A stretch of DNA of 64,000 nucleotides from JBBSAT01 sp046351235 (lineage in GTDB: Bacteria > Myxococcota_A > Polyangia > Polyangiales > Sandaracinaceae), in the NCBI GenBank assembly GCA_046351235.1, contig JAXLYV010000003.1:496001-560000 (forward strand), written 5' to 3'. The stretch's first letter is position 1, and each line of letters starts with the position of its first letter. This document shows, one piece after another, positions 25,562-33,472 of this stretch. A program made the translations under genes and the position numbers. The notes beneath the pieces are model-generated. The model saw only the letters and a list, made by a program, of their open reading frames with translations. It made no database searches and was not told where the DNA came from.

Positions 25562-27115
25562 GTGCGCGACCGAGCGGCCCTCGTCCTCGCGACGGCCCTC
25601 GCCACGAGCTGCGGCGCGGCCGCGCATCCTGCGGAGCGCGAGGCGCCGCCCGAGCGGCTCTCGTACGTCGTGCACCTCGACGACGCCCTGCGCGCGATGC
25701 GCGTCACCGTCTGTCCGGCGCGAGCCGAGCGCCTGCCCTCCGCGCTCGATGCGACGAGCGAAGAGGCCCGCCGCCACGTCCGCGGAGGACGCCTGGTGAT
25801 CGACGGGCGCGACGGCGCCGTGCTCGACGCCCTTCCCTTCGACCTCCGGAGCGCGCCGCCGGATGCGTGCGTGCGCTACGACGTCGACCTCGGTGCGTGC
25901 GATGCGCCCACCTCGTCCACCGACTGCGCGCGCCTCGGGAGCGATCTCTTCGCGCCGGCCGCGACGTGGCTGCTGGCGCCCGCGCTGCGCTCCACGCGAG
26001 CGCACTACGATCTGCGCTTCGAGCTGCCCGAGGGCGTGCACGCGACGCCGATCGGAGAGGCCGAGGCGCTCGACCCGAGCCGCGTCGTGCTCGACGAGCG
26101 CAACTTCGCGTTCGTCACCTACCTCGCGTTCGTCCACGACGCGCCGCGCACGATCGAGGCCCCCGGCGCGTGCATCGACTTGGTCTCGCTCGGCGAAGTG
26201 CCGCTCGGGGCGTCGTTCGACGCGCAAGCCCACTGGCTTCGCGCCGCCACGTCCGCGAGCGCACGCGTCACGGGCGCGCCGCCCTTCGATCGGCTCACGG
26301 CGCTCGTCGTGACGGCGCCCGACGTGCCCTCGATGCCGGTGCTCTTCGGCGTCGCCGGGCGTGGCCAGCGCTCGACGGTGACCCTCTTCGTGTCCCAGCA
26401 CGCCAGCGAAGCGTCGCTCGTCGCCGACTGGACCGCGGTGCACGAGCTCTCGCACTTCCTCACCGCGCACGTGGAGAACGAGGACGTGTGGCTCTCGGAA
26501 GGGCTCGCCACGTACTACGAGGAAGTGCTGCGCGCGCGCGAGGGCACGCGCACCGAAACGCAGGCGTGGGAGGCCCTCGTCGACGGCTTCGATCGTGGGC
26601 GCACGGCGCACGACGCCGCCGAGCCGCTCGACGAGGTCTGCCGCACGATGCGGGTCACGCGGAGCTTCACCCGCGTGTACTGGGAGGGGGCCGCGCTCGT
26701 CTTCCTCGCCGACGTCGCCTACCGCCGGACCGGCAGCAGCCTCGACGAGGCCGTCGCCCGCGCGTGGCCGCACCGCGGCGAGCGGACCTCGGCCGCGCAG
26801 CTGATCGCCTGGCTCGACGGCGCCGACGACGGAGTGTTCGCGCGGATCGCGCGGGAGGGCCTCGCGAGCCGCTCGTTCCCCGACGTGGAGAGCGCGCTCG
26901 CCTGGCTGGGGGTCACTCGCCAGGCAGGGAGGATCGTCCTCTCGGACGAAGCACCCGGCGCCGAGGCCCGGCGCGCCCTGATGAATGGCGTCGCGCCTGC
27001 CACGTCGAACCCGGTGCGCTGCCCCGCCGCTTCGCGGGAGGCCGCCGCGGAGGAATCGGACGAGGCAGGACTCCCGCTGCGCAATCACGTGCACAACGTG
27101 CGTGTGCCCGCGTGA
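25562..27115 (+). CDS. gluzincin-type metallopeptidase-like lipoprotein
   Basis: 517 residues beginning with a lipoprotein signal (LATSC, Cys17) from a GTG 4 bases after the DUF2063 stop. The N-terminal half is beta-rich; the central part has HELSHFLTAHVENEDVWLSEGLATYYEE, i.e. HExxH plus a downstream Glu in WLSEGLATY, the zinc site of M1/M61-like gluzincins. A helical C-terminal domain follows (EAVARAWPHRGERTSAAQLIAWL). It should act in the periplasm or outside. Its tight spacing makes it the fourth operon member; whether it processes an MNIO product is speculation. Confidence 0.85.
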   Translation: MRDRAALVLATALATSCGAAAHPAEREAPPERLSYVVHLDDALRAMRVTVCPARAERLPSALDATSEEARRHVRGGRLVIDGRDGAVLDALPFDLRSAPPDACVRYDVDLGACDAPTSSTDCARLGSDLFAPAATWLLAPALRSTRAHYDLRFELPEGVHATPIGEAEALDPSRVVLDERNFAFVTYLAFVHDAPRTIEAPGACIDLVSLGEVPLGASFDAQAHWLRAATSASARVTGAPPFDRLTALVVTAPDVPSMPVLFGVAGRGQRSTVTLFVSQHASEASLVADWTAVHELSHFLTAHVENEDVWLSEGLATYYEEVLRAREGTRTETQAWEALVDGFDRGRTAHDAAEPLDEVCRTMRVTRSFTRVYWEGAALVFLADVAYRRTGSSLDEAVARAWPHRGERTSAAQLIAWLDGADDGVFARIAREGLASRSFPDVESALAWLGVTRQAGRIVLSDEAPGAEARRALMNGVAPATSNPVRCPAASREAAAEESDEAGLPLRNHVHNVRVPA

Positions 27116-27218
27116 TCTCCGTTTCCTTCGTGCTCTCGTTCGCTATTCTCGCCTCGTTCGCCCTCGGGTCGATCTGCGACCCATTCTCGCTCGGATCCGA
27201 CGAGCCCAGGAGACCCCG

Positions 27219-27875
27219 ATGCTTCGCCACTTCCGCCTCGACCTCGTCCTTCTCGGCGCGCTCACGCTGCTCGGCGCCTCGTCGCTCGGCGCCGGCTCGC
27301 TCGGCGTCAGCTCGGCTGCGGCGCAGGCGCGCACGTTCACCACGACGTCGGGCAGCCGCGTCCAGTTCGTGTCCGATGCGCCGCTCGAGCGCACCACCGG
27401 GACGAGCTCGACCGTGAACGGCTCCATCTCGCTCGACCCCACGAACCTCTCGACCGCGACGGGCCGCATCACGGTGCCGGTCACCAGCCTGCACACCGGC
27501 TCGGACCTCCGCGACGAGCACCTGCACTCGAGCACGTGGCTCGATGCGCCCGCGCACCCCGACGCCGTCCTCGAGATCACGAGCGTCGACGGCGCGACCT
27601 CGCTCACGCCGAACCAGGTCGTGCGCGTGACGCTGCACGGCACCTTCTCGATCCACGGACGCACGCACGACGTCTCGATCCCCGCGCAGGTGCGCTACAT
27701 CCCTGCGAGCGACGAGCTCCGCGGCCAGGGCATCACGGGCGACCTCGTGCGCGCGCAGGCGCAGTTCACGGTCATGCTCCCGGACTACGACGTCAGCGTC
27801 GGCCCGCTCGTCCGCCTCAAGGTCTCCGACACCATCACGGTGAACGTCACGATCCGCCTCGTCAGCGGCGGCTGA
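27219..27875 (+). CDS. YceI family lipid-binding-fold protein
   Basis: 218 residues with a signal peptide (about 1-38, ending SSAAAQA) and a YceI lipocalin-like beta-barrel: SRVQFVSDAPLERTTGTSS, ITVPVTSLHTGSDLRDEHLHSSTWLDA, VLEITSVDG, VRVTLHGTFSIHGRTHDVSIP and FTVMLPDYDVSVG. YceI proteins are periplasmic and bind polyisoprenoid-type lipids. The ATG has AGGAGA 5 bases upstream. It lies 103 bases after the gluzincin gene, far enough for its own promoter, and is followed by a strong hairpin. Confidence 0.92.
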   Translation: MLRHFRLDLVLLGALTLLGASSLGAGSLGVSSAAAQARTFTTTSGSRVQFVSDAPLERTTGTSSTVNGSISLDPTNLSTATGRITVPVTSLHTGSDLRDEHLHSSTWLDAPAHPDAVLEITSVDGATSLTPNQVVRVTLHGTFSIHGRTHDVSIPAQVRYIPASDELRGQGITGDLVRAQAQFTVMLPDYDVSVGPLVRLKVSDTITVNVTIRLVSGG

Positions 27876-27896
27876 GCTACCTCCGCGCGCGTCGCA

Positions 27897-27928
27897 CGAG
27901 CCCGTCGATCGAGCGATCGGCGGGCTCG
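27897..27928. terminator. bidirectional hairpin after yceI-like gene
   Basis: Long stem: CGAGCCCG pairs with CGGGCTCG, and inside it CGATCG pairs with CGATCG across a two-base tip, with a single wobble between, giving about 15 paired positions. It sits between the convergent YceI gene and the ExbD-like lipoprotein gene, so it can end both transcripts. Confidence 0.65.
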
Positions 27929-27940
27929 CTGCGTTTCGGG

Positions 27941-28906
27941 TCAGAGCCGCGGCGCGGCGAGGGTGAGCGGGCCGTGGGCCGCGAGCGGCTCGAGGATCGC
28001 CACCGCCTCGGCGTAGCGCGTGGTGGCGGTCGCGCGGAAGATGGTGGGGCCCGCGTCGAGCGCGTCGAGGCACGCGCGGACGGCGCTCGGCGTGAGCTCC
28101 GCGAGCGGGATGGTGGCCTCCTCGCCCTCGGCCGCCGGCGCCGCGCAGGCGTGGCCGTAGCGAAGGGCTCCCCGGCGAATCGTGAGGCCCGCCTCGTCGA
28201 GCTCCACGTGTGTGCGGAGCGCGCGCGGTGGAAGGCCCGCGTCCACCTCCGTCGGCGGCGGCTCTCCCGCCGCGCGGAAGGGCGCGAGCGCGGCTGCGAC
28301 CGCCGCCTCGAGCTCGGGATCGGCGGCCTCGTCCTCGGCGCTGGGCGTGTGCAGCGCGAGCATGCGCTCGCCGTCGGGGCTCGCGAGCACGAGACGCGGC
28401 TCGCGCATGCCCACCATGCCGGCCGCGTAGACCGCCGAGAGCACGCGCGCCAAGCGCACGTCGGGCGCGGCGCGGATCGCGAACACGGTCGGCGTGCCTT
28501 CGGCGTGCACGATGCTCGCGCGTGCGCGATCGACGCTCGTGAGCGCCTGGAGTGCGTCGCGGAGCTCCGGTACGAGCAGCAGGCTCGAGTCGTCGTCGAT
28601 GCGGCGCTCGACGACCGGGTACTCGGCGTCGCCGAGTGGGCGCGTGCGGCCGACCGCCTCGCGCTCGGCGGGAGGCCAGGTCGCCACGAGCGCGCGGTTG
28701 GACACCTCGAAGTGATCGTCGGCCACCGTGATCACCGGCATCGGCGTCGCCGCCGGAAGATCCGCGCTCGCCGCGGTCGGCAGCATCTCGCGTGGCGCCT
28801 CGGTCGGCGCGGTGCTCGGCGGCGCCTCGCTCGACGCGGGCGGCGGCTCTCCCGCGCACGTGCAGCCCGCGAGCGCGAGCGCCCCGGCGAGCGCGACGCG
28901 CCTCAC
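27941..28906 (-). CDS. lipoprotein with ExbD-like periplasmic repeats
   Basis: 321 residues: very short signal peptide with lipobox LAGC (Cys15), a Pro/Ala/Glu linker, then two segments resembling the periplasmic ExbD/TolR fold (FEVSNRALV...VFAIRAAPDVRLARVLSAVYAAGMVGMREPRLVLAS and later IFRATATTRYAEAVAILEPLAAHG). There is no transmembrane helix with the ExbD Asp, so it cannot itself couple to the proton motive force. The GTG start overlaps the thermonuclease stop (GTGA). The ExbD resemblance is my reading of pattern only. Confidence 0.75.
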   Translation of the reverse strand: MRRVALAGALALAGCTCAGEPPPASSEAPPSTAPTEAPREMLPTAASADLPAATPMPVITVADDHFEVSNRALVATWPPAEREAVGRTRPLGDAEYPVVERRIDDDSSLLLVPELRDALQALTSVDRARASIVHAEGTPTVFAIRAAPDVRLARVLSAVYAAGMVGMREPRLVLASPDGERMLALHTPSAEDEAADPELEAAVAAALAPFRAAGEPPPTEVDAGLPPRALRTHVELDEAGLTIRRGALRYGHACAAPAAEGEEATIPLAELTPSAVRACLDALDAGPTIFRATATTRYAEAVAILEPLAAHGPLTLAAPRL

Positions 28907-29538
28907 GGGCACGCGCTCCAGAGCCCCGCGCCCTCGTGCTCGGCGAGGCGCGCATCCTCGGCGTAGGTGATCGCGTTCGTGGTGTTCGGCGCGATGGAGA
29001 GCGTGCGCGCGAAGCCGCGGCGCAGCATCTGTCGCTCCCAGCTCTGGTGCTCCGCGGGGCCGTAGGTCAGGTACGCGAGCGTGCGGCCGTAGACGTCGAA
29101 GCACTCGCCGTCGAACGTGAGCCAGAGCAAGTGCCCATCGAGCTGGCGCGTGAAGGTCGTCGCTTCGTCGCCGTAGCACTCGGCCGTGGTGCCCGCGCCG
29201 TGCGCGATCTCGGGCGCGTTGATCCCGATCATCCGGATCGTGAGATCGCCGGTCGCCTCCGTGACGCCCTCCACGTGGATCGTGTCGCCGTCGGTGATGA
29301 AGGTGACGCGCGCGAGCAGCGGCGCACGGCACGCCGACGGGCTCGCCGGGAGCGCGGAGGGATCCATCGCCATGACGGCCGTGTCGTCGAGCGTGATCGG
29401 ATCGAGGAAGCGTGGATCGCCGGGGCCGGTGTCCGCCTCCACGAGCGCTGCGTCCGGTGGGGGCGACTGATGGGGGCAGCCCGTCGCGCCGAGCGCGAGC
29501 GCGAGGACGACGAAGGCGCGAGCGAGCGAGCCGCGCAT
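28903..29538 (-). CDS. thermonuclease (SNase) family lipoprotein
   Basis: 211 residues: lipobox ATGC (Cys21), a Pro/Asp linker, and a staphylococcal-nuclease domain (about 75-205) with VTFITDGDTIHVEG, IRMIGINAPEIAHG, FDVYGRTLAYLTY and WERQMLRRGFAR. The catalytic Arg and Glu positions are present, but the Ca-ligand Asp usually found in I[D/N]xPE is Asn here, which also occurs in some family members. Likely an outer-membrane or surface nuclease, perhaps for nutrient DNA. TGATG overlap with the upstream PolX-type gene. Confidence 0.88.
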   Translation of the reverse strand: MRGSLARAFVVLALALGATGCPHQSPPPDAALVEADTGPGDPRFLDPITLDDTAVMAMDPSALPASPSACRAPLLARVTFITDGDTIHVEGVTEATGDLTIRMIGINAPEIAHGAGTTAECYGDEATTFTRQLDGHLLWLTFDGECFDVYGRTLAYLTYGPAEHQSWERQMLRRGFARTLSIAPNTTNAITYAEDARLAEHEGAGLWSACP

Positions 29539-31199
29539 CACGCGCGCCCTTCCGCGCGGAGCCGCCGCGCCGAGAGCCACGCGCGCAGCGCCGGAAGTGG
29601 CTTCGTGTTGAGCACGTCGTCGGGAGTCAGACCCGCGCGGCGCGCCACGGCGAGCCCGTGCGCGAGGTGCTCGGCGATCTCGCCGGTGGCGTGGGCGTCG
29701 GCCGCGATCGAGACGAGGATGCCGCGCTCCTTGGCCATCGCCAGCTCGCGCGCCCCGAAGTCGAGGCGGTGCGCACTGCCGTTGAGCTCGACGGCGCAGC
29801 CGTTCGCGGCGCACGCCGTCAGGAACGCGTCGAGATCGAAGTCGAGCGGGGGACGGCCGAGCAAGAGGCGCCCCGTCGGGTGGCCCACGATGTCGGTCGT
29901 CTTCGTGCTCGCCGCCTTCACCATGCGCGCCGTGCTCTTCTCACGATCGAGGGCGAAGCGCCGGTGCGACGACGCGATCACGACCTCGAGCGTCTCGAGC
30001 ACGTCGTCGGGGTAGTCGAGCGAGCCGTCGGCGAGGATGTCGCTCTCGATGCCCGTGAGCAGCGTGCAGGGCGAGCCCTCACGGTTCATCGCGGCGATCT
30101 CGGCGCGCTGCGCGTCGATGCGCTCCTTCGTGAGCCCGCGCGCGTAGTCGGCGCTCTGGCTGTGCTCGGAGATGCCGAGGTACGACAGGCCCCAGGCGAT
30201 CGCCGCGGCGCGCATCTCGGCGAGCGTCGCGACGCCGTCCGAGGCGAGCGTGTGGTTGTGGAGCGCGCCGCGGAGATCGCCGCGCTGGACGAGCTCCTTC
30301 GGGGCCTTGCCCGCCCGCGCGAGCGCCGGGCCGCGACGCGCCTCGGCGGGAACGAAGACCAGGCCGAGCGCCTCGTAGAGCGCAGCGTCGTCCGGCACCG
30401 CGACGGCGCCGCCATCCTTCGCGAGGCGCGCCTCTTCGAGGAGCATGCCGCGCTCGAGCGCGTGCGTGCGCAGCGACGCGAGGTGCTCTTCGTCGCTCGT
30501 CTCGCGCACGAGCACGACGCCGAACGACGCGACCGGCGCCCGGAAGATCGAGGCCTTCACGCCCTCGCCGAGGACGACCTCCTCGTGCGGCGCGCCCTCG
30601 CCCTCGACGAGGATCGCGATCGAAGAGACGAGCTCGGCGCCGGTCGCGAGATCCCCGAGGAACGCGGTGCGCTTTCCTTCGCCGCGGAGCGCGAGCTCGT
30701 TCGCCATCTCGAGCGCCGCGTCGCGCAGGTGCATCCCGTCGTGGCGTCGCTCGGCCTGCACGCCCGCGAGCACGTTCGCCTGCGTCTTCTCGCCGAAGCC
30801 CGGCAGCGTGACGAGGCGGTTCTCCTTGCACGCGTGCTCGAGCTCGCCGAGCGTGGTGATCCCGAGGCCTTCGTAGAGCGCGCGGATCTTCGCCGGCCCC
30901 AGGCCCTTGATGCGGCGGATCCCGAACAGCCCCTCGGGGATCTTCGCTTCCAGCGCGGCGAGCTCGGCGGGCTCGCGCCCGGCGATCACGTCGTCGATCA
31001 CCGCGAGGCAAGACGGCCCGAGCCCGCGCACCTTGTCGAGCGCGCCCGAGGCGCGCAGCTCGGCGAGGTCGCCCTCGAGCTGGAACACCGTGCGCGAAGC
31101 CTGGCCGTAGGTGCGCGCGCGCGGCGTGGGTCCTTCGAGGATCTCGAGCGCGAACGCCATGCGCGAGAGAACGTTCGAGGCGACGCGACGCAGCGGCAT
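29538..31199 (-). CDS. polX: PolX-family protein with intact PHP domain and degenerate polymerase site
   Basis: 553 residues, the usual PolX length. Helix-hairpin-helix DNA-binding segments at about 55-160 (VRGLGPSCLAVIDDVIAG, IKGLGPAKIRALYEGLG, LPGFGEKTQANVLAGV). The nucleotidyltransferase part is eroded: where PolX has GSxRR...DxD the sequence reads FLGDLATGAELVSSIAILV, and the third Asp region reads VASFGVVLV, so all metal-binding Asp appear lost. The C-terminal PHP nuclease domain keeps its ligands: LHNHTLASDG, EHSQSADYARGLT, GIESDILADGSLDYPD, ASSHRRF, GHPTGRLLLG, ELNGSAHRLDF and ADAHATG. It is therefore more likely a PHP 3'-5' exonuclease or phosphoesterase than a repair polymerase. Confidence 0.9.
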   Translation of the reverse strand: MPLRRVASNVLSRMAFALEILEGPTPRARTYGQASRTVFQLEGDLAELRASGALDKVRGLGPSCLAVIDDVIAGREPAELAALEAKIPEGLFGIRRIKGLGPAKIRALYEGLGITTLGELEHACKENRLVTLPGFGEKTQANVLAGVQAERRHDGMHLRDAALEMANELALRGEGKRTAFLGDLATGAELVSSIAILVEGEGAPHEEVVLGEGVKASIFRAPVASFGVVLVRETSDEEHLASLRTHALERGMLLEEARLAKDGGAVAVPDDAALYEALGLVFVPAEARRGPALARAGKAPKELVQRGDLRGALHNHTLASDGVATLAEMRAAAIAWGLSYLGISEHSQSADYARGLTKERIDAQRAEIAAMNREGSPCTLLTGIESDILADGSLDYPDDVLETLEVVIASSHRRFALDREKSTARMVKAASTKTTDIVGHPTGRLLLGRPPLDFDLDAFLTACAANGCAVELNGSAHRLDFGARELAMAKERGILVSIAADAHATGEIAEHLAHGLAVARRAGLTPDDVLNTKPLPALRAWLSARRLRAEGRA

Positions 31200-31236
31200 G
31201 CGCCTCCACGTCTATCGCGCTCTGGTAGGCTGTGCC

Positions 31237-31509
31237 ATGCACAAGCGCTGGGATCGGGGCTACGCGGTCGTGATTCCTTTCCTCTTCCTCGCCGCCTGCG
31301 GCTCGGGGACGAGTGAGACACGATCGACCGAGAACGCCCCGCCGCCCGCGTCCACGAGTGGCACCGAGCCAGCGCCCACGAGTGGCACCGAGCAGCACTG
31401 CACGGAGATCGACCCGTGGTCCCAGTCGGGAGAGCGCGAGGTCCCCTGCCAGCCCGCCAGCGGGCAGCCGGTGCTCGATCCCTTCCACGGCAGCGCGGCA
31501 GCGTCCTGA
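31237..31509 (+). CDS. small lipoprotein
   Basis: 90 residues: signal peptide MHKRWDRGYAVVIPFLFLAA with lipobox LAAC (Cys21), then a Thr/Ser/Pro-rich segment with an internal tandem repeat (TSGTEPAPTSGTE, from an 18-bp repeat ccacgagtggcaccgagc) and a short tail with two Cys (HCTEIDPW, VPCQPASG). Function unknown. It ends 10 bases before the dehalogenase-like gene and is divergent from the PolX-type gene. Confidence 0.7.
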   Translation: MHKRWDRGYAVVIPFLFLAACGSGTSETRSTENAPPPASTSGTEPAPTSGTEQHCTEIDPWSQSGEREVPCQPASGQPVLDPFHGSAAAS

Positions 31510-31519
31510 GCGTGCTCTC

Positions 31520-32452
31520 ATGACGAACGCGCTCGTCCCCGCCCCTTCCCTCCCCGACTTCCTCCAGCGCGAGCTCCCCTTCGCGCGCACCGGCGTGCGG
31601 ACGTCCGTCGGTCTCGTGCACACGATCGACGATGGGCCGAAGGAGGCGCCCGCCGTGCTGCTCGTGCACGGCAACCCGATGTGGTGCTTCCTCTGGCGGA
31701 AGGTGATCCGCGAGCTGCGTGCGCTCCCCGACGGGCGCGGCCTACGTGTGATCGCTCCGGACCTGCTCGGGCTCGGGCTCTCCGACAAGCCGGCGCACGC
31801 GCGCGATCACCAGCTCGAGCTGCACGTCACGGCGATCGCCGAGGTGCTCGAGGCGCTCGCGCCGAGGAGCGTGATCTTCGCGGGGCAGGACTGGGGCGGC
31901 CCGATTGGCGCCGGCGCGGTGTCGCGCTGGCAAGCGCGCGGCGGGAACGTGCGGGCGATGCTGCTCGCGAACACGTCCGTGCTCCCCCTCTCGGCGTCGA
32001 TGCGCGAGACGCCGTTCCACCGCTTCGCGCGCACGCCGGTGGTGAGCGACCTCGCCTTCCGCATCGGCCTGTTCCCGATCCCCGTGATGCACCGCGTGCA
32101 GGGCGATCCCCACACGCTCGGCCGGCGCGAGAAGCGCGCCTACGCGTGGCCGCTGCGACGCTTCGCGGATCGCGCCGCGCCGCTCGGGCTCGCGCGGATG
32201 GTGCCGACGTCGAAGACGCATCCGTCGGTCGCGGCGATCGACGCGATCGGAAACTGGGTGCTCGGCTTCCGCGGCCCGATCGGCCTCGTGTGGGGCAAGC
32301 GCGACCCGATCCTCGGCCGCTCGCTCGGCCGCCACCAGAAGGCGCTCTCGACCGCGTTCGTCGAGGAGACCGAGGCCGGGCACTTCCTCCAGGAAGAGGT
32401 GCCCGAGCTGCTCGCACGCTCGATCGTGCGGCTGCACGCGCTCGCGGGGTGA
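31520..32452 (+). CDS. haloalkane dehalogenase-like alpha/beta hydrolase
   Basis: 310 residues with the features that separate haloalkane dehalogenases from other alpha/beta hydrolases: oxyanion/halide segment LLVHGNPMWCFLW (Asn after HG), nucleophile elbow FAGQDWGGPIG with Asp as nucleophile followed by the halide-binding Trp, and catalytic His in EAGHFLQEE. A Pro-rich cap region lies at about 140-220. Related epoxide hydrolases share part of this, so the substrate remains open. Start at the ATG closest to the conserved fold; the longer in-frame extension runs through the lipoprotein gene. Confidence 0.87.
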   Translation: MTNALVPAPSLPDFLQRELPFARTGVRTSVGLVHTIDDGPKEAPAVLLVHGNPMWCFLWRKVIRELRALPDGRGLRVIAPDLLGLGLSDKPAHARDHQLELHVTAIAEVLEALAPRSVIFAGQDWGGPIGAGAVSRWQARGGNVRAMLLANTSVLPLSASMRETPFHRFARTPVVSDLAFRIGLFPIPVMHRVQGDPHTLGRREKRAYAWPLRRFADRAAPLGLARMVPTSKTHPSVAAIDAIGNWVLGFRGPIGLVWGKRDPILGRSLGRHQKALSTAFVEETEAGHFLQEEVPELLARSIVRLHALAG

Positions 32453-32456
32453 CGCT

Positions 32457-33266
32457 TCAGCGAATCTGCGTCACGAGACGATACGGCGCGCAGGGCGTGG
32501 CGCCCGTCGAGGAGACGCGCACGTAGAGCGTGCCGGAGTCGTCGAAGGTCCCTTGGCAATCGACGTCGAGCGACACGGTCGCTCGCGTCGGCCCGCTGGT
32601 CGTGGCGACGCAGCCATGACCCACGGTCGTGTCGCTCGTGCCCTGCGCGCAGCTCGATGCATTCGTCCCGGCGGCACAGTCGTAGAAGAGGGCCACTTCG
32701 TAGGTGCCCGACGCCGGCGCGTCGATCGTCGCCGAGAGCGTCGCGAGCGTCGCGGTCGTGGTGTCGTCGATCGCGTAGCGGATCCAGTCGACGTCCGTCG
32801 CGGTGTGCAGCCAGCGATCGGTGACCGTGATGTCGGCATCGGCATCGGTGTAGGCGCCACCGTCGAAGGCGCTCGCGAGCGTCTCGTCGGGCTCGCGCGT
32901 GTCGGCACCACACTCGCAGGCGCCGTCCACGCACGTGGCGACGCCTTCGCAGGCGCCGCAATCGAGCGGCGTGCCGCAGCCGTCGTCGGGCGCCCCGCAG
33001 TGCGCGCCGAGCGCCGTGCACGTGGTGCGCGCACAGCCCGCGTCTTGGTCGACCGCGGCGTCGCCGTCCGGGCCCGCATCGCCCCTCGTGCCCGTGTCCG
33101 CTCCTGCGTCGTCGCCGGACGCCGCCGCGTCGTGCCCCGCGTCCGCCCTCGTGCCGACGTCGACCCGTTCGTCGCCTGCGTCGAGCGGCGGGCTGGTCGC
33201 GCTGCATCCCATCGTCCCGAGCGAGACGATCGAGAGACCCAAGAGCCCCAGCCCACCCGTGCGCAT
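32457..33266 (-). CDS. lipoprotein with Cys module and C-terminal beta domain
   Basis: 269 residues: lipobox GTMGC (Cys21), an Asp/Ala/Gly-rich linker (about 25-80), a Cys-rich module (CARTTCTALGAHCGAPDDGCG, CGACEGVATCVDGACECG) and a C-terminal pre-peptidase-type beta-sandwich (about 135-268: DITVTDRWLHTATDVDWIRYAID, SGTYEVALFYDC, SGTLYVRVSST). The last part resembles bacterial PPC domains, which bind carbohydrate or assist secretion. Function unknown. Its stop lies 4 bases from the convergent hydrolase stop. Confidence 0.83.
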   Translation of the reverse strand: MRTGGLGLLGLSIVSLGTMGCSATSPPLDAGDERVDVGTRADAGHDAAASGDDAGADTGTRGDAGPDGDAAVDQDAGCARTTCTALGAHCGAPDDGCGTPLDCGACEGVATCVDGACECGADTREPDETLASAFDGGAYTDADADITVTDRWLHTATDVDWIRYAIDDTTTATLATLSATIDAPASGTYEVALFYDCAAGTNASSCAQGTSDTTVGHGCVATTSGPTRATVSLDVDCQGTFDDSGTLYVRVSSTGATPCAPYRLVTQIR

Positions 33267-33324
33267 GGCTCGATGGTACCAGTGCTCACGGCCGCGGCCG
33301 ATCCCCGGCCTCCTACGAAACGAA

Positions 33325-33352
33325 AGAGGCCGCAGACCGCTCCGCGGCCTCT
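33325..33352. repeat. 28-bp palindromic element, left copy
   Basis: Arms AGAGGCCGC and GCGGCCTCT (9 bp, perfect) around a 10-base centre. It matches the element at 34662-34689 at 26 of 28 positions. It sits in the gap between two divergent genes (starts 33266 and 33473), where a terminator would make no sense, so it is better described as a dispersed repeat or regulatory hairpin. Confidence 0.7.
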
Positions 33353-33472
33353 CTCCGACGCCTTGGGTCGCGAGTGTCACCCGCGGGCCCAGCCCGCTCG
33401 GCCCCGGCTCCCCGGCCAGCGAGGCCCGTCGACCTCGATCGTCGCCTCGGGCTAGCCTCGGCGAGGTGCCAG

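Noticed and set aside
23816..27094. 1092-codon open frame on the minus strand
   Set aside because: Antisense to the MNIO, DUF2063 and gluzincin genes, all of which have clear motifs; the frame has none.
33325..33352. Left palindrome as a rho-independent terminator
   Set aside because: It lies between divergent genes, upstream of both, so no transcript from either would end there.
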